In this document: positions 28,615 to 39,600 of the stretch, in pieces
Position numbering within the stretch: position 1 is the first letter of the stretch
Layout of the letters: every line of letters starts with the position of its first letter
Assembly: GCA_016792805.1 (NCBI GenBank)
Contig: JAEUHX010000011.1
Span: forward strand, 1 to 64,000
DNA length: 64,000 nt
Source of the DNA: Planctomycetota bacterium
GTDB taxonomy: Bacteria > Planctomycetota > UBA1135 > JACQFD01
Direction: 5' to 3'
The notes under the pieces: generated by a model
Told to the model about the DNA's origin: nothing
The model's database searches: none
What the model saw: the letters and a program-made list of their open reading frames with translations, nothing else
Translations under genes and position numbers: made by a program

Positions 28615-30279
28615 ATGCTCGAGCAGATTCCGATCGGACCCCAGCGCGCGCCGCGTGGCGCGGAGCGCACGTGCAAGACTTGGGCGGCTGAGGCCGCCCT
28701 GCGCATGCTCATGAATAACCTCGACCCCGAGGTGGCCGAGGACCCGGCGAACCTCGTGGTCTACGGCGGGTCGGGAAAGGCGGCGCGGAACTGGGATTGT
28801 TTCCGTGCGATCGTGGCGACGCTGCGCCGACTCGGCGAGGACGAGACGCTGCTCGTGCAGTCGGGCAAGCCCGTGGCGGTCTTCCGCACGCACCGCGATG
28901 CGCCCCGAGTTTTAATTGCAAATTCCTTACTCGTGCCGAAGTGGGCGACTTTCGACGAGTTCCGGCGACTCGAAGCTCTCGGCCTCACGATGTATGGCCA
29001 GATGACGGCGGGTTCGTGGATCTACATCGGAACGCAAGGAATCCTGCAGGGCACCTACGAGACGTTCGCTGCCTGCGGGCGTAAGCACTTCGGCGGGTCC
29101 TTGCGCGGCCGCCTCGTCGTGACCGGCGGCATCGGCGGAATGGGGGGCGCGCAGCCGCTCGCGGTGACGATGTGTGAGGGTGTGTTCCTCGGTGCCGACG
29201 TCGATGCGTCTCGCATCGAGAAACGCATCTCCACGCGCTATTGTGATCTTCTCGAGCGCAATCTCGACCGCGCGATCGACCGCGCTCTGGATGCGAAGCG
29301 CAAGGGGGAGGCGATCTCGATCGGCGTGGTCGCCAACGTGGTGGACCTTCACAAAAGGCTGCTGGAGCGGCAGATCACGCCCGACGTGATCACCGATCAG
29401 ACTTCCGCCCACGACCCGCTCACGGGATATGTGCCGACGGGGCTCGCCGACGAGGACGTGTTGCGGCTCCGCAAGAACGCGCCCGATGAGTATATTCGGA
29501 GAGCGCGCCTCTCGATGCGCGAGCATGTGGAGCTGATTCTGGAGCAGCAGCGCCGAGGCGCGGTCTGCTTCGACTATGGCAATAATCTTCGCGGGCAGGC
29601 GAAGGAGGTCGGCTGCGACCACGCCTTCGATTTCCCGGGATTTGTGCCCGCCTACATACGGCCGCTTTTCTGTGAGGGGAAGGGGCCGTTCCGATGGGCG
29701 GCGCTCTCGGGAGATCCGGCGGACATCGCGCGCACGGACCGCGCGGTGCTGGATCTCTTTCCGGAGAACCAGTCGCTGCGGCGCTGGATCGAGATGGCAC
29801 AAAAGCGCGTGGCGTTCCAGGGCTTGCCGGCGCGCATCTGTTGGCTTGGCTATCTGGAGCGGCACAGGGCCGGGCTCGCGTTCAACGAACTCGTGCGCCG
29901 CGGAGAAGTAAAGGCGCCGATCGTGATTGGGCGCGATCATTTGGATTGCGGATCTGTGGCATCTCCAAACCGCGAGACGGAGGGCATGCTCGACGGGTCC
30001 GACGCCATCGGCGACTGGGCCGTGTTGAACGCAATGGTCAATATCGCAAGCGGCGCGTCCTGGGTGAGCTTCCACCACGGCGGCGGCGTCGGAATCGGCT
30101 ACTCCCTGCATTCGGGTCAGGTCATCGTCGCCGACGGCACGCCGGAGGCGGCAGCGCGCCTCGAGCGCGTTCTCACCGCCGATCCCGGCATGGGCGTCGC
30201 ACGCCACGTGGACGCGGGCTACCCGCAGGCGGCGGAGTTCGCGAAATCGCACCCGATCGATCTGCCGATGGCGCGGTGA
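28615..30279 (+). CDS. hutU: Urocanate hydratase
   Basis: 554 aa, the full family length. It converts urocanate to imidazolonepropionate in histidine breakdown, using tightly bound NAD+ as an electrophile. Typical blocks are [50 protein letters not shown] (NAD binding) and [18 protein letters not shown] with the catalytic Cys, then [15 protein letters not shown]. No hutH, hutI or hutG is adjacent, so the pathway genes are scattered or incomplete. Confidence 0.96.
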   Translation: MLEQIPIGPQRAPRGAERTCKTWAAEAALRMLMNNLDPEVAEDPANLVVYGGSGKAARNWDCFRAIVATLRRLGEDETLLVQSGKPVAVFRTHRDAPRVLIANSLLVPKWATFDEFRRLEALGLTMYGQMTAGSWIYIGTQGILQGTYETFAACGRKHFGGSLRGRLVVTGGIGGMGGAQPLAVTMCEGVFLGADVDASRIEKRISTRYCDLLERNLDRAIDRALDAKRKGEAISIGVVANVVDLHKRLLERQITPDVITDQTSAHDPLTGYVPTGLADEDVLRLRKNAPDEYIRRARLSMREHVELILEQQRRGAVCFDYGNNLRGQAKEVGCDHAFDFPGFVPAYIRPLFCEGKGPFRWAALSGDPADIARTDRAVLDLFPENQSLRRWIEMAQKRVAFQGLPARICWLGYLERHRAGLAFNELVRRGEVKAPIVIGRDHLDCGSVASPNRETEGMLDGSDAIGDWAVLNAMVNIASGASWVSFHHGGGVGIGYSLHSGQVIVADGTPEAAARLERVLTADPGMGVARHVDAGYPQAAEFAKSHPIDLPMAR

Positions 30280-30315
30280 GGCGATGTGCTTCGTCGGAGG
30301 CAGTTCCTAATAAAA

Positions 30316-30346
30316 CGGGCTCGCGATGTTGCGCATCGCGAGCCCG
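30316..30346 (-). terminator. Intrinsic terminator between convergent genes
   Basis: A perfect 13-bp stem (CGGGCTCGCGATG) with a 5-nt loop. On the minus strand it is followed by TTTTATTA, so it suits termination of the thioredoxin-like gene. It may also stop hutU transcripts, though no T-run follows on that strand. Confidence 0.85.
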
Positions 30347-30374
30347 CCTGCGGGGAATTGCGCGCGAGGTTTCG

Positions 30375-31394
30375 TTACTTCTGCGCCGGAGCGTCGGGAG
30401 GCGTCGGCTTGCCGAGGAGCTTGTCTCGCCACGACTCGTCCTTCGCCTTTCCCTTCAGCTTCTCGTAGGCCGTCGGATCCTTGAACCCGAGATCTTTGAG
30501 CTTTCGCTCGTCGGAGACGAGCTTGGCGCGCTTCTCTTCGATGGATGCGCGTCGATCGGCGAGCTTGCCTTCGGCTTTCTCGCCACCCGAGCGCGATTCA
30601 TCGCCCACGAGCTTTGCATACTCTTTGTCGAGCTTGTCGAACTCCGTCAGGAGCATGCGCCATTTTGTGACACTCTCGTCGGCGGAATTCTTGTACTCGC
30701 GCTTAAGCATCTTGAGCATCTGGCCCCACAGCGCGTTGGACGAAGGCATGAGCGCGATCGGAATGCGCTCCTTGCCGTCTCCCGACAAAAGCATCATATG
30801 AGGCGCTCCCTCGGCGAACAGCGCATGCAGAGGGTGCTCGGGCTTCACGACTTCTTTGTTGACCCGAACGAGGTGGAACCAGTGCATCGCGAGCACCACC
30901 CGCTCATCCTCCAGATAAGCGCCCACCTTGGAATTATCCTTTTCCGAGTGGGCGCAGTCGCGAAGCAACAAAATTGGCCGCGGGTCGTTGCCAGCGATCG
31001 TCTCGAAGGCGCCCTTGGCGTCGAGAGGCGCTGCCGCCTCCGGATCCACGAACTGCCAGCTCGGATCGAGCCGCTTGGAGGAGGTCGAGAGCCGTCCCCA
31101 GGCCGGCAACCCTCCCGTCATCGGTCCCATGGGCGCCATGCCCGGGCCGGAGGGCGAGGTGCCGCCGCTCGGCACTCCGGGGCCCGCCGGCGCCCCTGGC
31201 GCGCCCCCTGTGGGGACTCCAGAACTCGGGACGCCGCCCGAGGGACCGGCGCCGCCGCCAATGTCAGAAGGTCCTGCGTAGGTGGTCCCGCCACCGCATC
31301 CGCCTGGACCTCACCCAAACCATGCCTTAGCCGCTGTCGCCGACGCAAGGAGCGTCGCCGCGGTCGCGGCCCCGAGGAGAAGAGGCTTCCACAT
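30375..31394 (-). CDS. Secreted thioredoxin-like protein, probable selenoprotein (Sec28)
   Basis: The start at 31394 has a good Shine-Dalgarno (CAGGAG, about 10 nt upstream) and encodes a signal peptide (MWKPLLLGAATAATLLASA) ending near AKA. Codon 28 is TGA (31313-31311) in WFG-(TGA)-GPGGCGGG, three residues into the mature protein. The frame continues without break for 311 residues to the stop at 30375. After a Gly/Pro-rich spacer comes a possible thioredoxin-like domain with RPILLLRDCAHSEKDN and APHMMLLSGDG, then a charged coiled coil. If TGA is Sec, the mature N-terminus carries a U-x4-C pair. A hairpin at 31281-31295 is a candidate SECIS. Without readthrough only a 27-aa signal peptide would be made, so a start at 31175 would lack export. 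Confidence 0.78.
31281..31295 (-). promoter_or_regulatory. Candidate bacterial SECIS in thioredoxin-like gene mRNA
   Basis: In mRNA GGUGG and CCACC form a perfect stem around the loop CGGGA. The loop begins 21 nt after the UGA. UGC below the stem can also pair with GCA across a 3-nt bulge. The position matches the other two SECIS candidates in this window. The sequence also encodes Gly-rich protein, which by itself favours G/C stems, so the fit needs comparison with homologues. Confidence 0.55.
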
Positions 31395-31493
31395 GTGCAG
31401 AACTCCTGGGACGGGGTCCCAGAAAGAGGACTGTTTCGAGGGCATGTGGATGGAACCTCCCTCAAAGGCCGCGCGCAATCGAAATTCTCAGCG

Positions 31494-33563
31494 CTATCGC
31501 GCCGCCTGAGTCCAGCGGTCGAGCCAGGAGAGCACTTCGGCGTGCCAACGTTGGCTGTTCTGGGGCTTCAGGATCCAGTGGTTCTCGTCGGGAAAGTAGA
31601 CCATGCGCGAAGGGATCCCTTTGCGCTGGAGCGCCGTGAAGACGGACATGCCCTGGGTGTCGACGACGCGATAGTCGCGCGCGCCGTGGATCACGAGCGT
31701 CGGCGTCTTCCAGTTCTTCACAAAATCGATTGGGTTGTGTTTTGTGTAGCCTTCGGGATTCTCCCAAGGAAGGCCGCCATGCTCCCACTCGGGGAACCAC
31801 AATTCCTCGGTGTCGAAGTAGGCCATTCGCTCGTCGAGGTTGCTCGCGTGGGTGACGATACACTTGAACCGATCGGTCTGCCCGTTGATCCAGTTCATCA
31901 TGTATCCGCCGTAGGAGGCGCCGAGCGCGGCGCAGCGATCGCCGTTCATCCAGGGGAACTTCGCGAGCGCTGCGTCGAGCCCCTTCATGAGGTCTTCATA
32001 GGGAGCACCGCCCCAGTCGCCGCGGATGGCATCGGTGAACTTCTGGCCATAGCCGGTCGATCCGTGAAAATCAATAAAGACGACGCCATAGCCGCGTCCC
32101 GCATAGGCCATCGGATTCCACCGATAGTGGAAGTGATCTCCGAAGGACCCCTGAGGCCCGCCGTGCACGAGCATCGCCACCGGGTATTTGGAACCTTCGG
32201 CAAAGCCCGACGGCTTCATCGCGTAGCCATAGACGGTGTCGCCGTGGGCGCCCTGAAAGGTGAACTGCTCGTAGGGCGACCATTCGATCGCAGCGCAGCG
32301 AGCATCATTGAGGTGTGACACCTGCATCAAGTCGCTTCCATCGTTGCGGATCGACATGAGCTCGGCCGGACGGTGCAGCGTGTCGTGCAGGAAGAACACG
32401 CGGTCGCCGACGGCGCGCGGCGCATCGCAGCTGCCCTTCTCGACGAGAGGAGTCACTTTTCCGCTTGCCACGTCGACGGCGAAGAGCCCCTTGTTCCCGA
32501 GGTGGTCGGCAGTCGTGTAGATCGTCCTGCCGTCGGGCGACCACTCGATCGACTGCGCCGACCGATCCCACTCTTCGGTGAGCACGCGCTTCTCGCCGGT
32601 TGCGCGGTCGACCACCACAATTCTCTGGCGGTCCGCCTCGAATCCGGGGCGCGCCATGGCGAGCCATGCGAGCTTCTTGCCGTCGGGTGAGAAGGCGGGA
32701 ACGCTGTCGAGCGCCCTGTTGTCGGCCGTCATGCAGCCGAGCGCGCCGGCGGGGCGCCCGTGGCCATCCACGGCGATTGCCCACAAATCGACATCCGTTG
32801 ACCACATCGCCTCGCGGCCGGGCCGGATTTTCGAGGCAAGCACCACAGTGTTGCCATCGGGGGAGACAGCGATCTCCTCCGAGCCGCCGAAGGGCTTCGT
32901 CGGCGCATCGGCGTCCCTGCTCCCCAGCAGGTCGTGGGGCTCGCCGCCCTCGAGAGGCATCACAAAAACGTGGGAGCGCAGGCCGTCTTCCCAAGTATCC
33001 CAGTGGCGGAACGGCAGGGAGTCGAACGCCATCGCCTTCACTTTGTTTGCGTCCTTGTCGGCGAGGTGCTTCGCCGTGATGTCGAGCACCATGCTCCCTT
33101 TCTCGTTGGCGGTGACGAGCACCTCCATGGAGCAGGCGACGCGCTTGCCGTCGGGGAAGACGACCAGGTTGTCGACGTCGAGGGGGAGTTTCGTCACCTG
33201 CGTCGGCTCGCCGCCCTCCAGGGAGAGCTTCCAGATCTGTTGCGATCCGCTGCGCGTCGACAGGAACAAAAGCGACTTCCCATCGGGGAGCCATCGGGCG
33301 GAGGAATCGCTCTCCGGGTGCGTCGTCAAGGGGCGCGCGCTTGAGCCGTCCGACGCGAAAAGCCACACATCGTTGCGGCCTCGGTTGGCGGCTACGTCGG
33401 TCGTCCGAACTGTAGCAAGAATCCACTTCCCGTCGGGCGAAGGCTGCGGGTCGGAGATCCGCTGCATCGCCAGCATGTCTTCGATCGAGAAGCGGTGCTT
33501 GTCCTGGGCGGAAACGGAAACCGCCGGCACGAGGGCGAGGAGCGGCAGAAGGGAGAGGCTCAT
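31494..33563 (-). CDS. S9-family prolyl oligopeptidase-like peptidase (secreted)
   Basis: 689 aa with a signal peptide (MSLSLLPLLALVPAVSVSA). The N-terminal two thirds form a TolB/WD40-like beta-propeller with repeated SPDGKxI/L phrases. The C-terminal hydrolase has VHGGPQGSFGD, the nucleophile GASYGGYMM, the acid in HGARDYRV and the His in DENHWIL. This is the S9C dipeptidyl/acylaminoacyl peptidase arrangement, acting in the periplasm on short peptides. The start at 33563 is chosen because upstream in-frame sequence is Arg-rich and overlaps addB antisense. It is divergent from addB with 45 bp between. Confidence 0.93.
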   Translation of the reverse strand: MSLSLLPLLALVPAVSVSAQDKHRFSIEDMLAMQRISDPQPSPDGKWILATVRTTDVAANRGRNDVWLFASDGSSARPLTTHPESDSSARWLPDGKSLLFLSTRSGSQQIWKLSLEGGEPTQVTKLPLDVDNLVVFPDGKRVACSMEVLVTANEKGSMVLDITAKHLADKDANKVKAMAFDSLPFRHWDTWEDGLRSHVFVMPLEGGEPHDLLGSRDADAPTKPFGGSEEIAVSPDGNTVVLASKIRPGREAMWSTDVDLWAIAVDGHGRPAGALGCMTADNRALDSVPAFSPDGKKLAWLAMARPGFEADRQRIVVVDRATGEKRVLTEEWDRSAQSIEWSPDGRTIYTTADHLGNKGLFAVDVASGKVTPLVEKGSCDAPRAVGDRVFFLHDTLHRPAELMSIRNDGSDLMQVSHLNDARCAAIEWSPYEQFTFQGAHGDTVYGYAMKPSGFAEGSKYPVAMLVHGGPQGSFGDHFHYRWNPMAYAGRGYGVVFIDFHGSTGYGQKFTDAIRGDWGGAPYEDLMKGLDAALAKFPWMNGDRCAALGASYGGYMMNWINGQTDRFKCIVTHASNLDERMAYFDTEELWFPEWEHGGLPWENPEGYTKHNPIDFVKNWKTPTLVIHGARDYRVVDTQGMSVFTALQRKGIPSRMVYFPDENHWILKPQNSQRWHAEVLSWLDRWTQAAR

Positions 33564-33608
33564 GGGGCGCAGACTCTGCGCGCCTCTCGCTACAGTACGC
33601 AAGTCTCC

Positions 33609-36600
33609 ATGTTGCACGTCTCCTGCTCCGACGCCTTCGCCCTCGAACGCGCATTCCTCGCGCGGCTGGCAGATGCGTGCGCTCGGAGGAGCTCTCCGCT
33701 GGCGCCGATCACGGTGGTGGCACCAACGGCGCGTCTTCTGCGGGCTCTCCAGCGGGCTGCGGCGCGCGAGCTCGGCGCGCTGGCCGGCGTCTCCTTTCTC
33801 GTGCACCGAGGGCTCGCGCTGGCGCTGCTTGAGCGCGCCGAGCCCTCGCCCCCCGAGCTCCTCGGCTCTGCGCTTTGGGAAGCGGCGGCCGAGGCGGCGC
33901 TGCGCGCGGGGAGCGGCGCGTTGGCGCAAACCGCGGAGCGCTTCGACTCGACGGCGGGCGCGCTCGCCTCGACGCTCCGCGACTTGCGCGACGCGCGCGT
34001 CGCACCCGCGGATCTCCGCGGACTGGGCGCGCTCGCCGAGGAGGTGGGAAACTCCCTCGCCCATGTGGAATCGCGGCTGCGCAGCTTCGAGTCGGAGAGA
34101 CTCGTGGATGCCGCGGGGCTCATGGAGTGCGCGATCGCTGTGGCGCCGACTAGGGCGGCGCAGCTCGGCACAGTGATCCACGTGGGCGCCCTCGACGTGA
34201 CCGAGAGCGTGCGGGCGCTGCTCCAGGCCGTCAACACGTCGGGTCGCCTTGAGATCGTAGCCCTCGAGCCCGATGAGAAGTCACTTTTCGCTGGTGCAAC
34301 AAAAATTGCGGCGGCCGTGCGCTTCGTCGAAGCCCCCGACCTCCCGGCCGAGCTCGACCTGGCGGCGCGCACGGCACTTGTGTGGTATTCGCAGGGCGTG
34401 CCGCTCGAAGAGATCGGCATCGTGGCGAGGAGCCTCGAGCCCTACGCCGATTTGTTGGAATCCACCTGTCGGAGGCATGGCCTTTCGTGGACCTCCTCGG
34501 CGGCTGTGCCCGCGCTACGGCGTCCGACCGTTCAGGCACTCGTCGACGCCGTCGAGTGTGCTGCGGAAGGCTACCGCCGCCCCGCCGTGATGCGGCTCCT
34601 CCGCTCGCCATCCCTGCGGACCGAATTCTTGGGATTCCGCTCGGAGTCGTGGAACGCCGACGCCTTCGACCGGCTCTCGCGGGAGCTTTCGCTCGAAGGG
34701 GAGCCTGCGTGGACGACCGAGCTCGCGGCTCTCGAGGCGCCACCCGACCCCGCATGGCCGCACGAGCGACGCCGCGCCGCAGAGTTCCGCGGAGCCATCG
34801 CTCGCGACCTCCGTTCTGCGATGGAGCGCCTCGTGCAGTCCTTGGAGCCGCTTCGGAGTGCCACTTCCTGGAGCCGGTTCGCGGAGGGGGCCTTGCGGCT
34901 CGAGTCCGAGCTTTTTGTTGCACCCACCGCGCCGCAGGACGCGCGCGCGCGGGAGGAGGCGGCGGCCGCCCTTGCGGAGATCGGGCAGCTCGACGGGCTC
35001 CTTCCTTATCCGGGGATTGAGGCGGCCGCCGCTCGAATGCGTCGAGTGCTCGCGCGCGTGCGCGAACCGCTCGCTCGGGGCGACCGTGGAGGAGTGCGCT
35101 TCCTCGACTTGCAACAATCTCGAGGAGTTCACTTCCGGCGCTTGCTCTGGCTCGGGCTCCACGAGGGTGGATTTCCGCGGGAGCCGCGAGAGGATCCGAT
35201 CCTCTCCGATGCCCTGCGGGCCGAGCTGGCACACAAGACAGGCCGGCGCGTTCCGATTCCGGGTGATACTGAAGCGTCGGAGCGCCTGCTGGCGGCCATG
35301 GCGCTCACGAGCGCCAGCGAGGAAGTTGTGGTTTCGTGGCAGCGCAACGATGAGCGCGGAAGACCTCGCAATCCGTCGCCCTTCCTGCGCGAGCTGGCGA
35401 GGGCTGTCGGCGCCGAGGTGGGGCGCTTCGGGCGGCCGGCCGAGACTCGCACCATTCCGGCCCACCCGGCGGACCAGGCCCTCGAAGTGGCTCGCACCGA
35501 GAAGCTGCTGGCGCCGTCGACGGCGATCGCCGCGAGCGCCCTTCTCTCGGCGGAGCGCGTCGAGGGGGCGCGGTCCGCAGCGGCGGCGCTCTCGATGCTC
35601 GAGGCAGGCTTTCTTGAGGGTTTCCAACAGATCGAATGTGTGGATTCCTTCCGGATTCGAGGGGATCGCGGGATGCGGTTTGACGGCGTTGCGGCGCCTG
35701 CGGAGCTGCGCGCGCTTGCGCCGACGGCGCTGGAGGAACTCGGCCGCTGCCCCCTCAAGTTCTTCTTCCGACATCGCCTCGGAATCCGCGCTCTGGAAGA
35801 GCCCGAGGATGGAGAGGTGCTCGACGCGCCGGCGCTCGGACGCGCCGTGCACCGGACTCTTGAGGGCACCTACGACGACGAATTATTGCATCTGGCCCGT
35901 ACCGATTGCAGGGCCGCGATCGCACAAGCGAAGGAACGGATCGCGCGCACCCTGCAGGTGTCCCTCGCCGAGGAAGCGCCCGGGCGCGGGCGGCGCCAGC
36001 GGGGACTTCTCGCTGCCTTAGGCAGGCGCTGGGAGAAGGCCCTTGGACAATTTGTTGCTGAGGATCTGGAGCGCCTCGCTGCGGCGGGCGCCGACGAGGT
36101 GCGATGCGAGGAGCCGCGGACGGCGACGCTGCGGCTGCGCGAGGAGATTTTACAGATCGACGCGCGGTTTGACCGGATCGCGAAGAGTCGCCTCGGCCTC
36201 TGGATCTCCGATTACAAAACGGGGCGCGGGCGCATCGAGGATCTCGCGAGCCCCACACAAATCGCCCGGGGGCGCCAGCTGCAGCTCATGATTTATGGGC
36301 TCGTGGCTCGGGCTTCGGGTGCGCCGATCGCTCGTATCGAAGCGCTGCGAATCCATCCTGATCTCGACGCCGTGGACCGCAAGGGAGCGGCCGCCATCGA
36401 AGGGCTGCGTTTCGCAGAGCTCGAGTCACCGGTGGTTTCGGCGCTTGCCGTCTTGGTTCGGCTGGCGCGCGCGGGGCACTATCCGATCACGCTCGAGGAA
36501 GAGCCGTGCGTTTCTTGTGACTTTCGCCCGGCTTGCCGGCGCGCCCATGCGCCGACGCGGCAGCGCCACTCGGTGTTCGAAGCGGCTTCCGCTTATTATG

Positions 36601-36662
36601 CACTTGGCGACGTGGAAGTGAAGGTCACACGTTCAGCGCCTGTAAGGAAAAGCAAATCATGA
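33609..36662 (+). CDS. addB: AddB-like helicase-nuclease subunit
   Basis: 1017 aa. AddB partners AddA in end resection of double-strand breaks. The N-terminal region is a degenerate helicase-like fold without a Walker A. The C-terminal nuclease of the PD-(D/E)XK type shows ISDYKTGRGR and RQLQLMIYGL. Four Cys for an iron-sulfur staple are present: one in LGRCPLKFFFRH (near 717) and three in CVSCDFRPAC near the end. The stop overlaps the addA start (ATGA). The start at 33609 avoids an upstream extension antisense to the S9 gene. Confidence 0.88.
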   Translation: MLHVSCSDAFALERAFLARLADACARRSSPLAPITVVAPTARLLRALQRAAARELGALAGVSFLVHRGLALALLERAEPSPPELLGSALWEAAAEAALRAGSGALAQTAERFDSTAGALASTLRDLRDARVAPADLRGLGALAEEVGNSLAHVESRLRSFESERLVDAAGLMECAIAVAPTRAAQLGTVIHVGALDVTESVRALLQAVNTSGRLEIVALEPDEKSLFAGATKIAAAVRFVEAPDLPAELDLAARTALVWYSQGVPLEEIGIVARSLEPYADLLESTCRRHGLSWTSSAAVPALRRPTVQALVDAVECAAEGYRRPAVMRLLRSPSLRTEFLGFRSESWNADAFDRLSRELSLEGEPAWTTELAALEAPPDPAWPHERRRAAEFRGAIARDLRSAMERLVQSLEPLRSATSWSRFAEGALRLESELFVAPTAPQDARAREEAAAALAEIGQLDGLLPYPGIEAAAARMRRVLARVREPLARGDRGGVRFLDLQQSRGVHFRRLLWLGLHEGGFPREPREDPILSDALRAELAHKTGRRVPIPGDTEASERLLAAMALTSASEEVVVSWQRNDERGRPRNPSPFLRELARAVGAEVGRFGRPAETRTIPAHPADQALEVARTEKLLAPSTAIAASALLSAERVEGARSAAAALSMLEAGFLEGFQQIECVDSFRIRGDRGMRFDGVAAPAELRALAPTALEELGRCPLKFFFRHRLGIRALEEPEDGEVLDAPALGRAVHRTLEGTYDDELLHLARTDCRAAIAQAKERIARTLQVSLAEEAPGRGRRQRGLLAALGRRWEKALGQFVAEDLERLAAAGADEVRCEEPRTATLRLREEILQIDARFDRIAKSRLGLWISDYKTGRGRIEDLASPTQIARGRQLQLMIYGLVARASGAPIARIEALRIHPDLDAVDRKGAAAIEGLRFAELESPVVSALAVLVRLARAGHYPITLEEEPCVSCDFRPACRRAHAPTRQRHSVFEAASAYYALGDVEVKVTRSAPVRKSKS

Positions 36663-39600
36663 GCGGCAAGAGCACGCCGCAGGGGATGCCGCCTGCCGAC
36701 GACGCCGCGCGCCAGCGCGCAGTCACCTGCACGGATCGAAACCTCGTTGTGCTGGCGGGGGCCGGCTCGGGGAAGACGGCGCTGCTGATCGAGAGGGCGC
36801 TTCGGACGCTCTTATCGAAGTCGCTCGAGCCAAGGCAGCTCGCGGCCATCACATTTACGGAGGCGGCGGCGGCCGAGATGCGCTCGCGGTTGCGGGAGGC
36901 GGCGGAGGAACTGGCTGCGGCGCGCGGTGGCGCCTCGTCGCCCCAATTTGCGCAAAGCGCTTCGGCGCGGCTTTGGGCGCGGGCCGTAGAGCGGGGCGGC
37001 ACGGCGGTGCTTTCGGAGCGGGCTGCGGAACTCCTCGGTTCGCTCGGTCGCGCGACGGTCACGACGATCCATGCCTTCTGCTCGGCATTGCTGGCGCGCC
37101 ATCCCCTTGCCGCGCGCAGGGGGCTCAGCGTGCAGATGGACGAAGGGGAGGAGCGCGCGCGTGTGCTCCGCGAAGAGTGGCCGGCCGTGCTGCGGGAGGT
37201 GGCGGACGACCCGGCGGCGGCCGACGTGCTCGACGCCCTCGACCTCGGCGATCTGCGGGCGCTCTTCGGTGATTTATTGAATGAGGCGGTGCCCGCGGAA
37301 AATTGGCTTTCAGGGGGCGTGCCCGGAGGAGATGGCGGCATGCTAGAGCGTGCGGTTGGTCTCCTGTTGCCCCATGCCGTGCGCTTGCGGGAGCATTTGC
37401 GTGCACGAGGCGTGATCTCCTTCGACGGACTTCTTGTAGGCGCGCGAGATCTATTGCTTTCCGATGTATCTGTGCGCGCCGCCGAGAAGCGGCGTTGGCG
37501 GGCGATCCTGCTGGATGAGTTCCAAGATACCGATCCGCTGCAGTACGAGATCATGCTTCTCCTCGCTGAGCGGGAGCAGGCGTGTGCGGCCGATCCGTGG
37601 CTCGCACCGCTCGAGCCGGGGAAGCTTTTTGTAGTGGGTGACCCCAAGCAGTCGATCTACCGGTTTCGCGGTGCCGACGTGGAGGCGTATCGGCGCGCCG
37701 TCGACCGCATCCTCGAGGAGGGAGGTGAGCAGCTCTCGCTTTCTGTGAGCTTTCGGAGCACGCCTGCAGTCCTCGGGCCGATCGATCGGTGCTTCGATGG
37801 ATGGCTCGGCTCACAGAATGACGCGGAGCGGGCGGCAAAGGCGGCGCCCGACTACGAGGCGGTGACGGCATACCGGGCGCAGCCCGCCTCACAATTCGGG
37901 TCGGGTGCACGGGTGGAGGTCTGGTCCGTCGGCGAACTCGGCGAAACAGCACCCGAGCGGCGTCGCCTTGAGGGGGAGTGGATCGCGGCCGAGATCGGGC
38001 GGTCGATCGCCGCGGGCACTGCGTGCGCTCGCAACCATGCGATCCTGCTGCGGGCGTTCTCGGATGTCGGTATCTACGCGCAGGCGCTCCAGCAGCGGGG
38101 AATTCCGTATTTATTGCAAGGTGGCCGGACATTCTATGCACGCACGGAAGTTCACGACCTGATCGCGTGGCTTCGCGCCGTCGTCGAGCCCAATGATGCC
38201 GTTTCCTTGCTCGCCGCGTTGCGCTCCGCAGCGGGCGCGGTGCCCGACGAGCAGCTCGCCGCGTTCGCCGAGGCACACGGAGGCGCGCGCGCCTGGCGCT
38301 CAACCGCCGCGGTCGATCCGGATCGGTTCCCACAAATCGCCCGAGCGCTCGAGCGAATCCGGGAGCTGCGTGCGCTCGCGGCTGGCGGATCGGCCGGGGA
38401 TGTTGTCGACGCCATCCTCGAGCGCACGCGACTCCTGGAACTCCATGCGGCGGGATTTGACGGCGCCCAGCGGATGGCCAATCTTCGAAAGCTCGCCGAG
38501 CAGGCGCGCGGTCTTGCCGCGGGGAGTTCGCTGTCGGAGGCGGCCGCGGAGCTTGTGCGCACGGCGGGGGCTGCCGAGGGCGACGCGGAGCGGTCGCTGG
38601 CGGAGGAGAGCGTCGACGCCGTGCGAATATTAACAATTCATAAATCGAAGGGGCTCGAGTTTCCCGTCGTGTTCGTTGCCGACCTCGCGAAGGTCGAGCG
38701 CGCGCCGATAGGGACGACCCGGCTGGCGGTCTCTCCGCTGGGCGCGCTTCAGGCGAACGCACAAAAGTCGGGGATGCGCACAAAAGCGTTCGAGGAGTTC
38801 GAGCGGCGGGAGGAAGCTCATCGCGCAGCGGAGTCGCGGCGGCTGCTTTATGTGGCGATGACCCGCGCGCAGGAGCGGCTCGTGCTCCTCTCGAGCCCGG
38901 GGGCGAAGGGGCCATGGGCGCGGCGCGTTGCACAGGCCTTCGAGTTCGATCCGGAGAGTCCGCCCGCCGACGGTGCGCCGCTCTGCGGCGGAGCGGTCAT
39001 TCATCGCTGCGTGCTGCCCGCAGCGCCGAAGGGGGCCTTCGATGGGTGTGCGCCGCCCGAGATCCTCGAAGCGGCGTCGGTTTTTATAAGAATGCGCGAA
39101 GCCGCGGCCGAGGGCGCGCGCCCTCCACTCACGTCGCCCACTGCGCTTTCAGCGCGCGTTCTCGCGCGCCGGGCCGACGAGGATGACTTTGGGGCATCCG
39201 TTGGAGAGATGCCGGCTTCAACCGGCGCCCACGCTCGGGCCGCCGGCACCGCCATGCACCGGCTCCTTGAATTGTGGCTTCCATCGTCGGAGCTTGGCGC
39301 CGCAGCCATCGAGGAAGCGTGCCGCGCGGCCGCACGCGAGGAAGCAACAAATCCTGCAGCATTGCGAGCCGACGTCGCGGAGCTCTGGAAGACCTTCGCC
39401 TCAGGCTCCCTGGCGAAGCGACTTCGCCATGTGACGGTCCTTGCGCGGGAGCTGCCCCTGCTGGCGCCTTCGGGCGAGGGCGTCGTCGCCGGCTACGCGG
39501 ACCTGGTTTTTGAGGAAGGGGGCGCACTCGTCGTGGCCGATTGGAAGTCCGACCGCATCGGCTCCGAATCCGAGCTCGCTGCGGCAGTCGAACACCATCG

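Noticed and set aside
34231..35852. Long minus-strand ORFs opposite addB
   Set aside because: Arg/Pro/Ala-rich products typical of antisense frames in high-GC genes.
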